Shown: piece by piece, positions 13,901 through 21,938 of the stretch
How positions within the stretch are numbered: position 1 is the first letter of the stretch
Layout: every line of letters starts with the position of its first letter
From: a virus
DNA length: 22,747 nucleotides
Virus record (IMG/VR): IMGVR_UViG_3300034082_000141
Span: 1 to 22,747 of that record
Strand: one strand, 5' to 3'
Translations under genes and position numbers: made by a program
Notes under the pieces: generated by a model
What the model saw: only the letters and a program-made list of their open reading frames with translations
Databases searched by the model: none
Told to the model about the DNA's origin: nothing

Positions 13901-16726
13901 AAACTCAGTAATCAAAGCGTGCATGTACCCATGCACTACCTCATGCAAGACGGTATGGGAATCTACTTGACCTTCTGCAATCCGAACGGTATCTGTGAAT
14001 GGATCATATTGTCCATCAGCTTGCCCCAACTGATCTTTAGGTACTATCTCTATCTTAGGTAATGAATAACGCTTGTTGCTCATCAGACGTCTAGCAATAG
14101 CACGCTCAAGCGATGAGTAGTTGGAACTATTAGCTATTTCATTTAAAGCACGAGCGGTGCTGCCACGATATGCAGCAGCAAGTAACGCAGGAGAAGTAGT
14201 CCCATACAGTACGCGACGGACTTCAGGCGGAGTCTTAGCGCCACTTGCATAGTCCCTAACCTGATACTGATCGGCGTTTAGTTTAGCCAAATAGTCTTTA
14301 GCCTTGCGTTCTTGAGCTTTTAGTGACTCGACTTGCGCATTAACATTAGCTTTCTCTTCCGCGCTAAGAGCTTTGTATACGGGGTTTGCTCGACGCATGT
14401 TTTCTTTAGCGTATAAGTCTGCAGCCAAATACCTAAGCATCTGGTTACGATCACCGTTTACTCCCGCTAAATACTCAGCTTCAAATCGAGCAGCGCCTTT
14501 AAGGTTCTTATCTATTGCAACGGGTGCAGCTTTTGCTCCTCGTACGTCAGATTTAGTTCCTCCAGCAACACCAGCCAATCCTGTTGGTCTAGTGTCTTGA
14601 ACTCCTTGGGCGGCACTCGTTTGCTGGGTGGTTGGTCCAACGCCCACACCAGCCACTCCCACGCCTTGCTCACCTGTTGGTCGTCCAGCTCTTGGCTCAG
14701 CGGCAGTTGGTACTCCTGCGGGTTGCCCAGTAGGAACATTTTGTGTCTCCTGTGTAGGTGGAGTCTCGGTAACTGGTATCTCTTGCGCTTGACGTAACCT
14801 AGCACTGAACGCGTCTTGTAATGCGTTCTGAAAATCTCTGGCCTTGCCTGCCTTACGCTCGCGCTCAGCCGGAAGCTTTTGCTTAGGTACTTTAATACCT
14901 TGTGTTTGTGCAAGCTGCGCACCAAAAGCATTTTCCAATTGCGAAGTCATAGCCGCTTTGCTTTGCTTTGCACTGACGGGTTTCCTACGCAGTTTCAGTC
15001 TATCTTGTTCAGCAAAGAACGGGCTACCCAAAAACTGTTCAATCTTACCCGCAACACCTTCTTGTGTAGTGCGTTCCGCAAATTGAGACAGAGCCTCTCG
15101 TACTTCAGCGCGTTGTTTAGGATCTGTTAAGTCCTTACCTTCAATGGCGTTACGTACTTTCTTATTACCACCAGAAATACCAAGAGCTTTAGTAAGATCA
15201 CGATTGATAACCAATGCTTCAGCAGGCGCAGTTTGTTCAGTAATAGCCGTCGGTTGTGCAGCACCAACACCGGGAAGTCCTAATTGTCCTTCTTGGTCAG
15301 TAAGAGGAAGTGCAAGTTGACCGGGTAATGCTTGAGGGGCGCCCTCTTGTTGTACTTCACCGGTCTGTTGTTGATCTTGTGGGGGTATGTAATCCCCTAA
15401 CAAGTCTGGGTAAGCTTGAGCAAACGCAGACATCTTTGCTTTCCGGGCATCAACTTTGTCCCGCGCAGCAGCAGCTCGTGCTGCGGATGCCTGTGCTTTA
15501 ACTTTAAGCTCTTCAACGGTATTAGCTAGCTCAGCAAACGCTTGGGTATTAGTAGGCCCACCACGCTCAACCCAACCTCTATGGCTAATCTCTGCATTAG
15601 CAAGGGCATTAGCATCGGCTCTAGCTTGTTCGTCTGCAAGGCGGGTAACTTCTTCACCTTCTAGAGCTAACTGTCTTTGGTTCTCTATCTCGGCAAGTGC
15701 GGCTTGACGTTGTGATTCATTTCGCGCACTGACTCCACCAGCTACACCACCGAACAGACCGCCACCAAGGGCGCCCATACCAATAGACTCGCCAAGACCT
15801 TGCGTAAGACTGACATCAGGAAATATTTCTTGCTGAGCTAAGTTAGATACAAACTTACCGCCGCCTTCTTCAATACCTTCACTACCAGCTTCACCAAAGA
15901 ACCCACGCAACATACCGCCGGTGCTAGGCGCACCCTTACCAGCCAGCGCACGTTCAATAGACCGACCACCCGGCAGAGCAGCGGTGCCTAGAGAAATACC
16001 AGCAGCTTGCAACGCAGCTTGACGACCCTGTCCCAGAGCAATACGGTTACGCTCTTCTACGGGCATATCAGGTTGGTCTTTCTCTAAGCGCTTATATATT
16101 GCTTCGTATGTATCAGCGCCTACATCGGTACCTTGCATTACAGCACCCGTACCAACAGCGCCTGCAACACCAGCTTTACCGATAACGTCATCTGCTGCAT
16201 TACGCATCAACAACTTAACGCCGCCACGGGCGAGTAGACCACCACCCATAGAACCAAACAAGTTAGGTACTTGCTCAGCAAAAAAGGAAGTAAGTAGTGC
16301 TGGGTCTTTAACTGTTTCTAAGAAGGCTACACCAGCTTGCTTGGCTACGTCCATAGCCGTGCCTTCACCTTCAGCGGCAGCAATCTTCTGGCTACGCAGT
16401 TGTTCCTTAGCTTTGAGTACAGGCGACTTTAAACCTTGACCGTATTCTTCTACGGTCTTACCAATGCCTTGCAAGCCGGTAGGTGTCTCTTCACGTTCAG
16501 TAAGACCCGTTAGCTGACCGATTTGGCCCGGCAATTGTGCAAGACCACCAAGCCCGCTGATAAACCCACCACCTATATCAGTGAGTGCTTCACCCCAAGA
16601 GCGTTTTTGAGTAGCGGCAAGTTCTGGGAAGGCCGCCATAATCTTTTTGCGGGCATCTGCTTGAGATACATCATCAGGAATGTTTTCTACAACATATCCA
16701 TTAGGTAGCTGTACATCATACGGCAT
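10919..16726 (-). CDS. giant ejection/internal virion protein with HEXXH metallopeptidase and LPD38-like region, 1935 aa
   Basis: Probable internal-core protein ejected with the genome, positional counterpart of T7 gp16 but longer (gp16 is about 1318 aa). N-terminus PNGYVVENIPDDVSQADARK is a pattern of such virion proteins. Several Gly/Ala-rich hydrophobic stretches occur between about 50 and 340. A disordered Gln/Ala/Pro region follows. Zinc-peptidase motif HEVVH at 928-932, with Glu980 or Glu984 in SLTEFAAEAMS as a likely third ligand. Downstream (about 1480-1790) are hydrophobic segments like large polyvalent protein domain LPD38, including KRSGANGIVNVGKQLVPFF. The C-terminus is coiled coil. 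I see no lytic transglycosylase motif. AAGG lies about nine bases before ATG. Confidence 0.85.
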   Translation of the reverse strand: MPYDVQLPNGYVVENIPDDVSQADARKKIMAAFPELAATQKRSWGEALTDIGGGFISGLGGLAQLPGQIGQLTGLTEREETPTGLQGIGKTVEEYGQGLKSPVLKAKEQLRSQKIAAAEGEGTAMDVAKQAGVAFLETVKDPALLTSFFAEQVPNLFGSMGGGLLARGGVKLLMRNAADDVIGKAGVAGAVGTGAVMQGTDVGADTYEAIYKRLEKDQPDMPVEERNRIALGQGRQAALQAAGISLGTAALPGGRSIERALAGKGAPSTGGMLRGFFGEAGSEGIEEGGGKFVSNLAQQEIFPDVSLTQGLGESIGMGALGGGLFGGVAGGVSARNESQRQAALAEIENQRQLALEGEEVTRLADEQARADANALANAEISHRGWVERGGPTNTQAFAELANTVEELKVKAQASAARAAAARDKVDARKAKMSAFAQAYPDLLGDYIPPQDQQQTGEVQQEGAPQALPGQLALPLTDQEGQLGLPGVGAAQPTAITEQTAPAEALVINRDLTKALGISGGNKKVRNAIEGKDLTDPKQRAEVREALSQFAERTTQEGVAGKIEQFLGSPFFAEQDRLKLRRKPVSAKQSKAAMTSQLENAFGAQLAQTQGIKVPKQKLPAERERKAGKARDFQNALQDAFSARLRQAQEIPVTETPPTQETQNVPTGQPAGVPTAAEPRAGRPTGEQGVGVAGVGVGPTTQQTSAAQGVQDTRPTGLAGVAGGTKSDVRGAKAAPVAIDKNLKGAARFEAEYLAGVNGDRNQMLRYLAADLYAKENMRRANPVYKALSAEEKANVNAQVESLKAQERKAKDYLAKLNADQYQVRDYASGAKTPPEVRRVLYGTTSPALLAAAYRGSTARALNEIANSSNYSSLERAIARRLMSNKRYSLPKIEIVPKDQLGQADGQYDPFTDTVRIAEGQVDSHTVLHEVVHGYMHALITEFERGAISNKALAELQDLYNHLLQNHPELAEQYGMTSLTEFAAEAMSNSEFQEALKQIPYKKRNVFQEFAKMVMQLLGLSDTNNALAEAIINVERAMNIGRGYQQEVSGTAKAPPAAAVIRKSELEAQFKAAGGRDVTKQNPSPVGSALKENGNASEAEATRRVTTWLDKFETGALSFDAGLNNAIRRELGKDKKDWNVIKDIMTKISTSQALHSDALAMQFLEHGALKYNSKSYKFFATEDKDSWKNMMKLMSDVAKKNGLTDAELRNYANTAFIAERVEGLAKSKPEFYSHMTKEQVDAGKKLFDMVDGLRDVQAMWNGIRANAMDVAVENGLYSREQANDLLKYMDFVPFYREDQLETGAGPRKYPNGFIDFAKNFKIKGSDQPVADVFGNMALWTTYTVSRAVRNRTALNMYNTAKEIMPDQVEDIRQDESVKRSDNVVSMWENGQRKRVKFADPLFVHAFEGMETVALPILKDVAKATTFLRQSIVLNPLFSVSQLSQDSFAAMLTSGLKNPLMIPIEVVRQFMGILFGTNATGKYLSRAGVVGINDYMSAISTNNLEIATGLKKKSAFQKLLTPLEKFSMASDNAVRQALYNRTLLETGGKRQKDGSVVGGDESAAMERAFEIINFKRSGANGIVNVGKQLVPFFGAYLQAMNVTAKVLAGRSITPTERAAAYRTLITNAAMVTTLAFLYSAMVADDEEYEKMDPQVRDKHLLIPGTGFMLPLRSDMTLFPKLAAEYSYLMMTDNGFTDGKKVRRAMSEALANAILSPTVVPQFIKPAVEVGINHNFFTGRDLVGKGIAGRDKEAQYTASTSELGKLLGKFGILAPVEIDHLIKGYAGSVGGLMLLGTNALMSDSGVPKPEKGDRDVLRQIPGMGTFFASEYGNAMKNDFYELREEVARTVKTLNAYKKESPEKAREYMQEKLPLLKLQNQVNAIGNQLAKLRDYENQIRALPEGRMNAEQKTAEIQRLKAAEDRMLQNVYKLRNMAGY

Positions 16727-16737
16727 AGCTCACACCT

Positions 16738-18084
16738 TTATTTAAGGGCACCGAAATCTATTCTTTTGTTTTTGGGTTCTTCCGCACTAGATCCAGCTCC
16801 GGGTATCATAGCCATACGTTGCGCACTAGCCCAATACTCCATTTTAGTTGCTTCATCGGCAAACGGATTAGCTTTCATAAAATCTGAAAATAATCCTCTA
16901 GCTGTGTTAAGTCTTCGAGTAATTATAGCGTCTTCACTACCAGCTCCTGCTGTAGCATATCTAGCTAACAAACCTTCAACTTTCTTATCTTCAATACCAA
17001 GTTTACGCGCTTCAAGGGCAAGTTTCTCTTTGCTAATACCAAGCCCCATAAGCTGCTTAAGACGATCAGCATCTTCTTTACGGATACCTCTCATTTCTTG
17101 CTGGTAAGCCTGTGTACCTTGTAGTGCGCCTTGTGCAATGTTAGCCAGAGGGTTAGGTGATGTACCACCTGCAATACCCAGACCTGTCTGAAGAAGAGCC
17201 ATAGCTTTAGCTTGCTGTCGATCTTTAGCAATACCTTTACGCTCGTCCATCAACATCGCAGCGTATTGATCCAAAGCACTCATTGGTGCAGGCGCAGCTT
17301 CCGCAGCAGGAGCAGCGGCACGGGGAGTACCACCAGCAGGCGTACCCGCACGAGGAGTACCAGCCGCACCCGGTAAAGCGGCGATTGCTTTTGGTAATTG
17401 CGCTTCTGTTCTAGCTACGTCTGTGGGTGTTAATCCTTCTGTCAATGATCCACGAGTTGAACTTTCTGTTTCGGGAGCAGCTAACTGCGGAGCTGACTGA
17501 CGTAAAAATCTTTGACGTTGAGCTTCTTCTGTTGCAGCACGTTCGGCTTGAATTTTTGCTACGCGTGCAGCGTCTTGGTCTGCACTAATAGTTGACCCAC
17601 CAAACTCTGGAGACACTCCATCTACCGAAAATACTTCTGGCGCAGCACCTGCTATACCTGTGTTAGCAGCAGGGGGAATAACTGTATTATTATTTCCGGA
17701 ACTATTAATCCGTGCAATTAATTCGTCTAATGCCCGCTCTGAAGGCGAACGTCTGTCTGGATCTCTTACCTGTCCTTCGTCTCTAAACGCAACAATCCCA
17801 CCGTTAGCGTAGTCTTCGTCGTCGTCAGTAATAGGTAAGTTGCTTGGCAACTGATCCACGCCACCTCTGCTAGCCTCTGCCATAATTTGTTCGGCGATTG
17901 GAGGCTGTTGTTGGGCTTGCTGCCCTTGCTGCGCCATAGCCATTTGTTGTTGCTGACGCATCTTATCTTGTAGGAGAGGGACGCCTACATAGGCAGGTAC
18001 AGTACCGTTTTTAATAGCTTGCTGGAGTTGTGGGATGGACAGCTTTTGAGCCATTGCCACACGAGCGTTCATATCAGTAATCAT
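16738..18084 (-). CDS. probable internal virion protein (gp15 position), 448 aa
   Basis: Virion protein of the late block, located between the giant protein and the 406-aa protein, the place of T7 gp15. The N-terminus (AMAQKLSIPQLQQAIKNGTV, then PAYVGVPLLQDKM) is a helix pair I associate with podoviral structural proteins. A Gln-rich helix follows (43-60), then DYANGGIVAF at 91-100, a motif shared with the 500-aa virion protein. Residues about 120-290 are low-complexity Ala/Pro/Thr/Gly, with repeats such as GTPRAGTPAGGTPRAAAPA. The C-terminal 160 residues are helical and charged. Eleven bases separate it from the downstream giant gene. A structural role is inferred from context. Confidence 0.75.
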   Translation of the reverse strand: MITDMNARVAMAQKLSIPQLQQAIKNGTVPAYVGVPLLQDKMRQQQQMAMAQQGQQAQQQPPIAEQIMAEASRGGVDQLPSNLPITDDDEDYANGGIVAFRDEGQVRDPDRRSPSERALDELIARINSSGNNNTVIPPAANTGIAGAAPEVFSVDGVSPEFGGSTISADQDAARVAKIQAERAATEEAQRQRFLRQSAPQLAAPETESSTRGSLTEGLTPTDVARTEAQLPKAIAALPGAAGTPRAGTPAGGTPRAAAPAAEAAPAPMSALDQYAAMLMDERKGIAKDRQQAKAMALLQTGLGIAGGTSPNPLANIAQGALQGTQAYQQEMRGIRKEDADRLKQLMGLGISKEKLALEARKLGIEDKKVEGLLARYATAGAGSEDAIITRRLNTARGLFSDFMKANPFADEATKMEYWASAQRMAMIPGAGSSAEEPKNKRIDFGALK

Positions 18085-18088
18085 CGCG

Positions 18089-19309
18089 TTATCCTTTCAT
18101 GGCGTTATACATGCCAAGGGTATCCAACCCATCTCCAGCTTCAATCTTACCGCCTTCTTTCTTACCCATCTGGTACAGACCATAACCAGCCATACCAAGA
18201 CCTGTAGCCTGTGAGATTGCGCTAGGGTTCTGGTACATAGACTGCGCACTCTGCGACATGGGCAAGCCACGGTAGATGTCAGACATAAACCCAAGCTGTT
18301 TGTATGGGTAGTTCTGACTGTCTTGATACTGTTGGTAGCCAATATCTAAACCACGTTGTTCCATGCCTTGTTGCGCTGCACCAGCTCGCATCTGAGCATC
18401 AGCGATACCCATTTGTTGGTTAAACTGTGCATTGCCAATATTGGTTAATGTATTAGCACCTTGCAAACCAAGACCGTAAGCATTCTGTGCGCCTTGGACA
18501 CCTTGCAGACCCATACCAGCACCTTGGATGCCCGCCTGTGCGCCTTGGATTCCAGTTTGCAAACCCTGTAAACCAAGATTAGATCCATACTGCATTGACT
18601 GCATAGCCTTGTCGTAAGCCGACTGAGATCCTTGTGCTTGGATGTTAGCCAAAGTTGTGTTGCGGTTACGCTCGTTCTCAGCCCTCATCAACGCATCACG
18701 AGTACCACCAAACGCACCTGCAGCAGCGCCTTTACCCATTACCTGTGAACCAGTAATGTCGTATCCACGGTTAGCTTCTTGCTTTTGCAGGTCAACCACG
18801 TTCTGCATGTAAGGCGACATATAAGCACTTACAGACCCGGGAGACGTTGCCATCTGAGCGTAACGGTCACCAGCGCCCGTGGCTACAGCGCCATAACCAG
18901 CACCGACCCCACCATACCCAGCACCGGACGCACCGTAGCCTAGCGCAGGAGTAGCCGTCGCCATACCGCCTTGCGTTGCTTGATTAGCGTAACCCGTTGC
19001 TTGAGCAAGTTGAGGAGCAACCTGCATATCCCCAATACTCGTAAAAGCCTGCGCTTGCATGGGTGTAAACGCAGCAACCTGTTGACCAGCGTATGGTCGG
19101 TATGGGTTGTTGTTAACGTCTGTTAGCGCAGCAGCCTGCCCAAGAGAACGTTCCACATAAGGTCGTGCATATTCAGGGATAGATGTCGTTGTGACGTTTT
19201 GATTGGTCGGAACTCCAGACCCTGCACCACCACCTTGCGGTTTAATTGCACCGTTTGGGCCGCGTTTAAATGCCTGTTCAGGCAGCATATCAAAATGGTT
19301 GTATCTCAT
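18089..19309 (-). CDS. probable internal virion protein (gp14 position), 406 aa
   Basis: Late virion protein in the gp14 position. The opening RYNHFDMLPEQAFKR and the core SPYMQNVVDLQKQEANRGYD (165-184) with GAAAGAFGGTRDALMRAENE (194-213) form a signature I recognise across podoviral virion gene clusters. Residues 122-141 are GYG-rich. Residues 246-284 are a Gly-Leu/Ile-Gln-Gly repeat with amphipathic period. A hydrophobic stretch near 369-381 precedes KKEGGKIEAGDG. Such proteins are thought to span the host outer membrane during ejection in T7, and the repeat plus glycine-rich character fits membrane insertion, but this is inference. It overlaps the GNAT-like gene by four bases. Confidence 0.78.
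   Translation of the reverse strand: MRYNHFDMLPEQAFKRGPNGAIKPQGGGAGSGVPTNQNVTTTSIPEYARPYVERSLGQAAALTDVNNNPYRPYAGQQVAAFTPMQAQAFTSIGDMQVAPQLAQATGYANQATQGGMATATPALGYGASGAGYGGVGAGYGAVATGAGDRYAQMATSPGSVSAYMSPYMQNVVDLQKQEANRGYDITGSQVMGKGAAAGAFGGTRDALMRAENERNRNTTLANIQAQGSQSAYDKAMQSMQYGSNLGLQGLQTGIQGAQAGIQGAGMGLQGVQGAQNAYGLGLQGANTLTNIGNAQFNQQMGIADAQMRAGAAQQGMEQRGLDIGYQQYQDSQNYPYKQLGFMSDIYRGLPMSQSAQSMYQNPSAISQATGLGMAGYGLYQMGKKEGGKIEAGDGLDTLGMYNAMKG
18458..18574 (-). repeat. Gly-Leu/Ile-Gln-Gly repeat in virion protein
   Basis: Residues 246-284 of the 406-aa protein consist of near repeats of G(L/I)QG with x-Q-x spacing, including GLQGLQTGIQGAQAGIQGAG followed by GLQGVQGAQ and GLQGAN. The DNA shows recurring CCTTGGA units. 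The period suggests an amphipathic or collagen-like surface; the number of units probably varies among relatives. Confidence 0.7.
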
Positions 19310-19719
19310 ATTGTCACTCCGACAATCCTATATTTTTCGGTAAAGCCGTATCGTTTCCACAGGCGACCAACAGATTCATTGACCGCTCCTTCTACTGCTG
19401 TAGCACCAAATGTTTGGAGTAAGGTGCAGAACTGCTTAAATGTGCCGGGGTTGGTAATTAAACGACCGCCTATGTACGTAATAAAAGCCACTCGGTGGCT
19501 TGGGCGATTCATAAAACTTACTGTTGCCGCACCTTTTAATTCACCAGCATCGTTTACTGCTACAACTAATAACCATTGACCTGTTGTAACCATCGTACGC
19601 GCTTGGTCTAACGTGTAATCTTTCTCGCCTACTTGCTGCTCGATTGCGTCGTTTAAGTATCCGGATATTTGAGGCCAGACTTGATTGACGAATTCAATCG
19701 CAACGTGCTGTATTTTCAT
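19306..19719 (-). CDS. GNAT-like protein (T7 gp13 position), 137 aa
   Basis: Compact alpha/beta protein with N-acetyltransferase (GNAT) fold pattern: helices WPQISGYLNDAIEQQ and TLDQARTMV, strands WLLVVAVN and LKGAATVSFM, then FITYIGG, and a C-terminal ESVGRLWKRYGF(T)EKY typical of GNAT ends. A canonical acetyl-CoA loop (R/Q-x-x-G-x-G/A) is not evident, so it may be a non-catalytic family member. T7 gp13 is nearly the same length (138 aa), GNAT-like in character, and sits just before gp14, gp15 and gp16, which supports a virion assembly role here. The start overlaps the stop of the 500-aa gene as ATGA, and its own stop overlaps the next start likewise. Confidence 0.7.
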   Translation of the reverse strand: MKIQHVAIEFVNQVWPQISGYLNDAIEQQVGEKDYTLDQARTMVTTGQWLLVVAVNDAGELKGAATVSFMNRPSHRVAFITYIGGRLITNPGTFKQFCTLLQTFGATAVEGAVNESVGRLWKRYGFTEKYRIVGVTI

Positions 19720-21218
19720 GCCGGTAGATTTCTATACGCCTTGGAGTCAACAGCAACCTTGCCTTTACCAACAGATTTACGACGATTACTTTGAACGCGA
19801 TCCATCATGGCATACAAGCGTTTTGCACCGGCATCAGTACTTCCGTTACCAAGCTCAGAAACAATACGAGCAGGAACAACGAACTCACCATCAGCAAGGC
19901 GAGCAGGCTGACGAGCGCCAATTTGAGCAGGTATGTCATCGCTAACTCCATCGCCGGGGCCTTTTAACAAACGACCGCCGTCAGAATAATCACCGAGATG
20001 ACCGCCACCAGCATAGCCTTGATACCGACCTTGCATTGGGTAGTGAGGAGCCATGTTAACTGTTTGGTGTGCGCCAATGCGGTCACCCATACCCATATCG
20101 TCAGGACTTTGGTAACGACCACCAATATCTCCACCCATTGCGTACGATTCCATCAAACCACCTGCGGCTGCACCGCCACTACCTGAGTCGTAATATGCGG
20201 ATTTCTCTGACTTAAGCGCGTCAAGCTCCTCACGCATTTTTTCTAAGTCAGTTTTTTTGTTACCGGGCGCTTCAAATGTGCCTACGTAACGTCCTGTTAC
20301 TGGATCAAAGCGCAAGCCACCTATCCCAGCATCAGCCGGTTTAGTTAAAGCAGGCGTAGGTAAAGGAACATACGCGCCATATCCAGCAGATCCCGGCACT
20401 TGCATGGCTGCAGGACGAGGATTAATGTTGTACTGTTGATTAGCACGTTCCATTAGCTGTTGGTTGTACGCTTGAACAGCCGGGTTTACAGGGCGAACAA
20501 CAGAGTAGTCTTGTGGCTTGCCGCCGTCAGCTAACGCAATGATTCCACCACCAGCTTTGTTGTAATCTTCAACAGGCGTAACATCGCCAGCAGTGTATTT
20601 GTCTATAAAGTAAGGCTGTCCGGGTTGACCGTACAACGGATTAACTTCACGGTTAAATGTGTAGTCGCGGATGTTGCCTTGGTCTGCTTTGTCAGGTTCT
20701 TCACCCGGTGCCATCATGCCACCAAGTACGCCACCTGCAAGTGCGTATTTATTTTGGGATAAGAAGTTACCGATACCGCCGCTAAACATACCACCAGAAC
20801 CAGCACCACCAGTAGCACCGCCAGCAACACTACTTGTCAAAGGGAAAGCGCTACTAGAAAGAGGAAAGGCGCTACTTGCAACATTGCTGGTTAAAGGAAA
20901 AGCGCTGCTACTAAGAGGAAAAGCACCACCTGCCGCACCGGGCGCACCTGCTAAGATGGAACTTTGCGCCGCAGGTAAAACTCCTGCCCCAGCACTCCCG
21001 CCTGCAATTCCGGTAGCGCCAAATCCCGAAGCAGCAGCACCTTCTACTGCTCCAGCAACAGGGGCGGCTCCAGCAGCGGCAGCGGGCATAAATGCTCCAC
21101 CTAACGCTCCACCAATGCCACCCATCAGAGCGCCTTGCAGAACATCTTTCTTTTGAAGCGCAGCAATGCCGCCACCAAGGGCAGCGCCCATCATTAAACC
21201 AGCTACGATAGGGATCAT
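19716..21218 (-). CDS. glycine-rich virion protein, 500 aa
   Basis: Structural protein of the late block. Residues 1-45 are a hydrophobic glycine-zipper stretch (GLMMGAALGGGIAAL, GALMGGIGGALGGAF), likely membrane-interacting. Residues 46-98 are Ala/Gly-rich, 99-131 hold an AFPL(S/T)S repeat, and 140-170 are again glycine-rich. GGGIIALADGG near 220-235 echoes GGIVAF of the 448-aa protein. The conserved C-terminus has GPGDGVSDDIPAQI, then PARLADGEFVVPARIVSELG and GAKRLYAMMDRV, a signature I recognise in podoviral virion proteins of unknown function. The C-terminal PARLADGEFVV domain is probably the folded part. AGGTGA precedes ATG. A role in ejection or the tail channel is inferred from position. 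Confidence 0.75.
   Translation of the reverse strand: MIPIVAGLMMGAALGGGIAALQKKDVLQGALMGGIGGALGGAFMPAAAAGAAPVAGAVEGAAASGFGATGIAGGSAGAGVLPAAQSSILAGAPGAAGGAFPLSSSAFPLTSNVASSAFPLSSSAFPLTSSVAGGATGGAGSGGMFSGGIGNFLSQNKYALAGGVLGGMMAPGEEPDKADQGNIRDYTFNREVNPLYGQPGQPYFIDKYTAGDVTPVEDYNKAGGGIIALADGGKPQDYSVVRPVNPAVQAYNQQLMERANQQYNINPRPAAMQVPGSAGYGAYVPLPTPALTKPADAGIGGLRFDPVTGRYVGTFEAPGNKKTDLEKMREELDALKSEKSAYYDSGSGGAAAGGLMESYAMGGDIGGRYQSPDDMGMGDRIGAHQTVNMAPHYPMQGRYQGYAGGGHLGDYSDGGRLLKGPGDGVSDDIPAQIGARQPARLADGEFVVPARIVSELGNGSTDAGAKRLYAMMDRVQSNRRKSVGKGKVAVDSKAYRNLPA
20826..20924 (-). repeat. AFPL(S/T)S tandem repeat in virion protein
   Basis: Four copies of AFPL followed by SS or TS occur within residues 99-131 of the 500-aa protein (FPLSSSAFPLTSNV, then SAFPLSSSAFPLTSSV). 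The unit appears duplicated as a pair, so it probably grew by duplication of a roughly 17-residue block. Such short hydrophobic-Pro repeats may vary in copy number between related phages. Confidence 0.8.
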
Positions 21219-21235
21219 AGTTTCACCTGAATAGG

Positions 21236-21274
21236 ATATTAGTTAATATTATCATGTAGGTAGCCGCGATACAA
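21236..21274 (-). promoter_or_regulatory. weak extended -10 promoter candidate / AT palindrome
   Basis: Read on the minus strand: TTGTAT (21274-21269), 17 bases, then TAATAT (21251-21246) with TG one base upstream (extended -10). The palindrome ATATTA-GT-TAATAT occupies 21236-21249. The gap between the fibre gene and the 500-aa gene is only 33 bases, and initiation would fall about 20 bases before ATG 21218. The -35 match is poor, so this is tentative. Confidence 0.28.
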
Positions 21275-21938
21275 AGGTTATTGAACCAACGGCTGAAGGA
21301 GCTGACGGCCTAGCATGAGGAGAGACTTGCGCTGGGATGTAATCCATGTAAACGCCATCTACAGGACCGACTGGATTGTAAGCCAAGTCTGTTTCCCACC
21401 AGAGTTTAAACGAGTCGCCAGCGTTAATCTCAAAAACAATCGACGAATACGCTACAACATAGTTATAAACACCAGAGCTTTTTCTAGCCTGCAAAGTAAA
21501 TTTGCTTGTGGAACCAGCAACCAATGACCCATTAACCTGAAGCCAAACATAAACGTCATGGATTGCGTTGGCTGTGTTTGCAAGCTGCAGGCTGTAGTCT
21601 ATTTTGTACACGCCACTAACTGCAGCCGTAGCCGTATTGTCTACATTCAGCGTAAAGCTATTACCGGACACCAGCGTATCCCAAGTCACAACCGTTGGAA
21701 CACTATTACCTGTTGCGTACTGCTCACCATTATCTTCGGCAGCAATGTACGGGAATTGCAAACTACCACCACCTGATGTACTACTTAACGCGCCCGTGAA
21801 GTTATCAATCGAATTGAAGTACAGACGCAGAATGTTCGTAAACTGTTCGTGGAAACGAGCCTCGTACTCCCCCGGCGCAATCGGCAGGTTCGGTGCTTTG
21901 GGGGCTAATAGAACGCCAGTTTTTGGTTCAGTTGCCAT
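21252..21938 (-). CDS. probable tail fibre or receptor-binding protein, 228 aa
   Basis: Short fibre-type protein. The N-terminus contains YEARFHEQFTNILRLYFNSIDNF (split here: HEQFTNILRLYFN, SIDNF), a helix motif that recurs in phage fibres. The rest is nearly all beta: FTLNVDNTATAAVSGVYKID, ANAIHDVYVWLQVNGSL, INAGDSFKLWW, resembling the C1q/TNF-like jelly roll or other trimeric knobs. Ser, Thr, Asn and Gly are abundant and charges few, as in receptor-binding tips. It lies directly downstream of the nozzle-like gene (stop and start overlap by one base at 21938). Host receptor is unknown. A head decoration role is possible but less likely. Confidence 0.7.
   Translation of the reverse strand: MATEPKTGVLLAPKAPNLPIAPGEYEARFHEQFTNILRLYFNSIDNFTGALSSTSGGGSLQFPYIAAEDNGEQYATGNSVPTVVTWDTLVSGNSFTLNVDNTATAAVSGVYKIDYSLQLANTANAIHDVYVWLQVNGSLVAGSTSKFTLQARKSSGVYNYVVAYSSIVFEINAGDSFKLWWETDLAYNPVGPVDGVYMDYIPAQVSPHARPSAPSAVGSITFVSRLPT

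Noticed and set aside
14512-14931. 139-codon minus-strand frame inside the giant gene in another frame
   Set aside because: Lies in the low-complexity Gln/Pro/Ala region of the giant protein, where alternative frames stay open by composition; no start signal.
20671-21156. Long open frame (161 codons) opposite the 500-aa virion gene
   Set aside because: Its Ala/Pro/Leu-rich repeats are the antisense image of the glycine/alanine-rich virion sequence; no ribosome binding site or recognisable domain.
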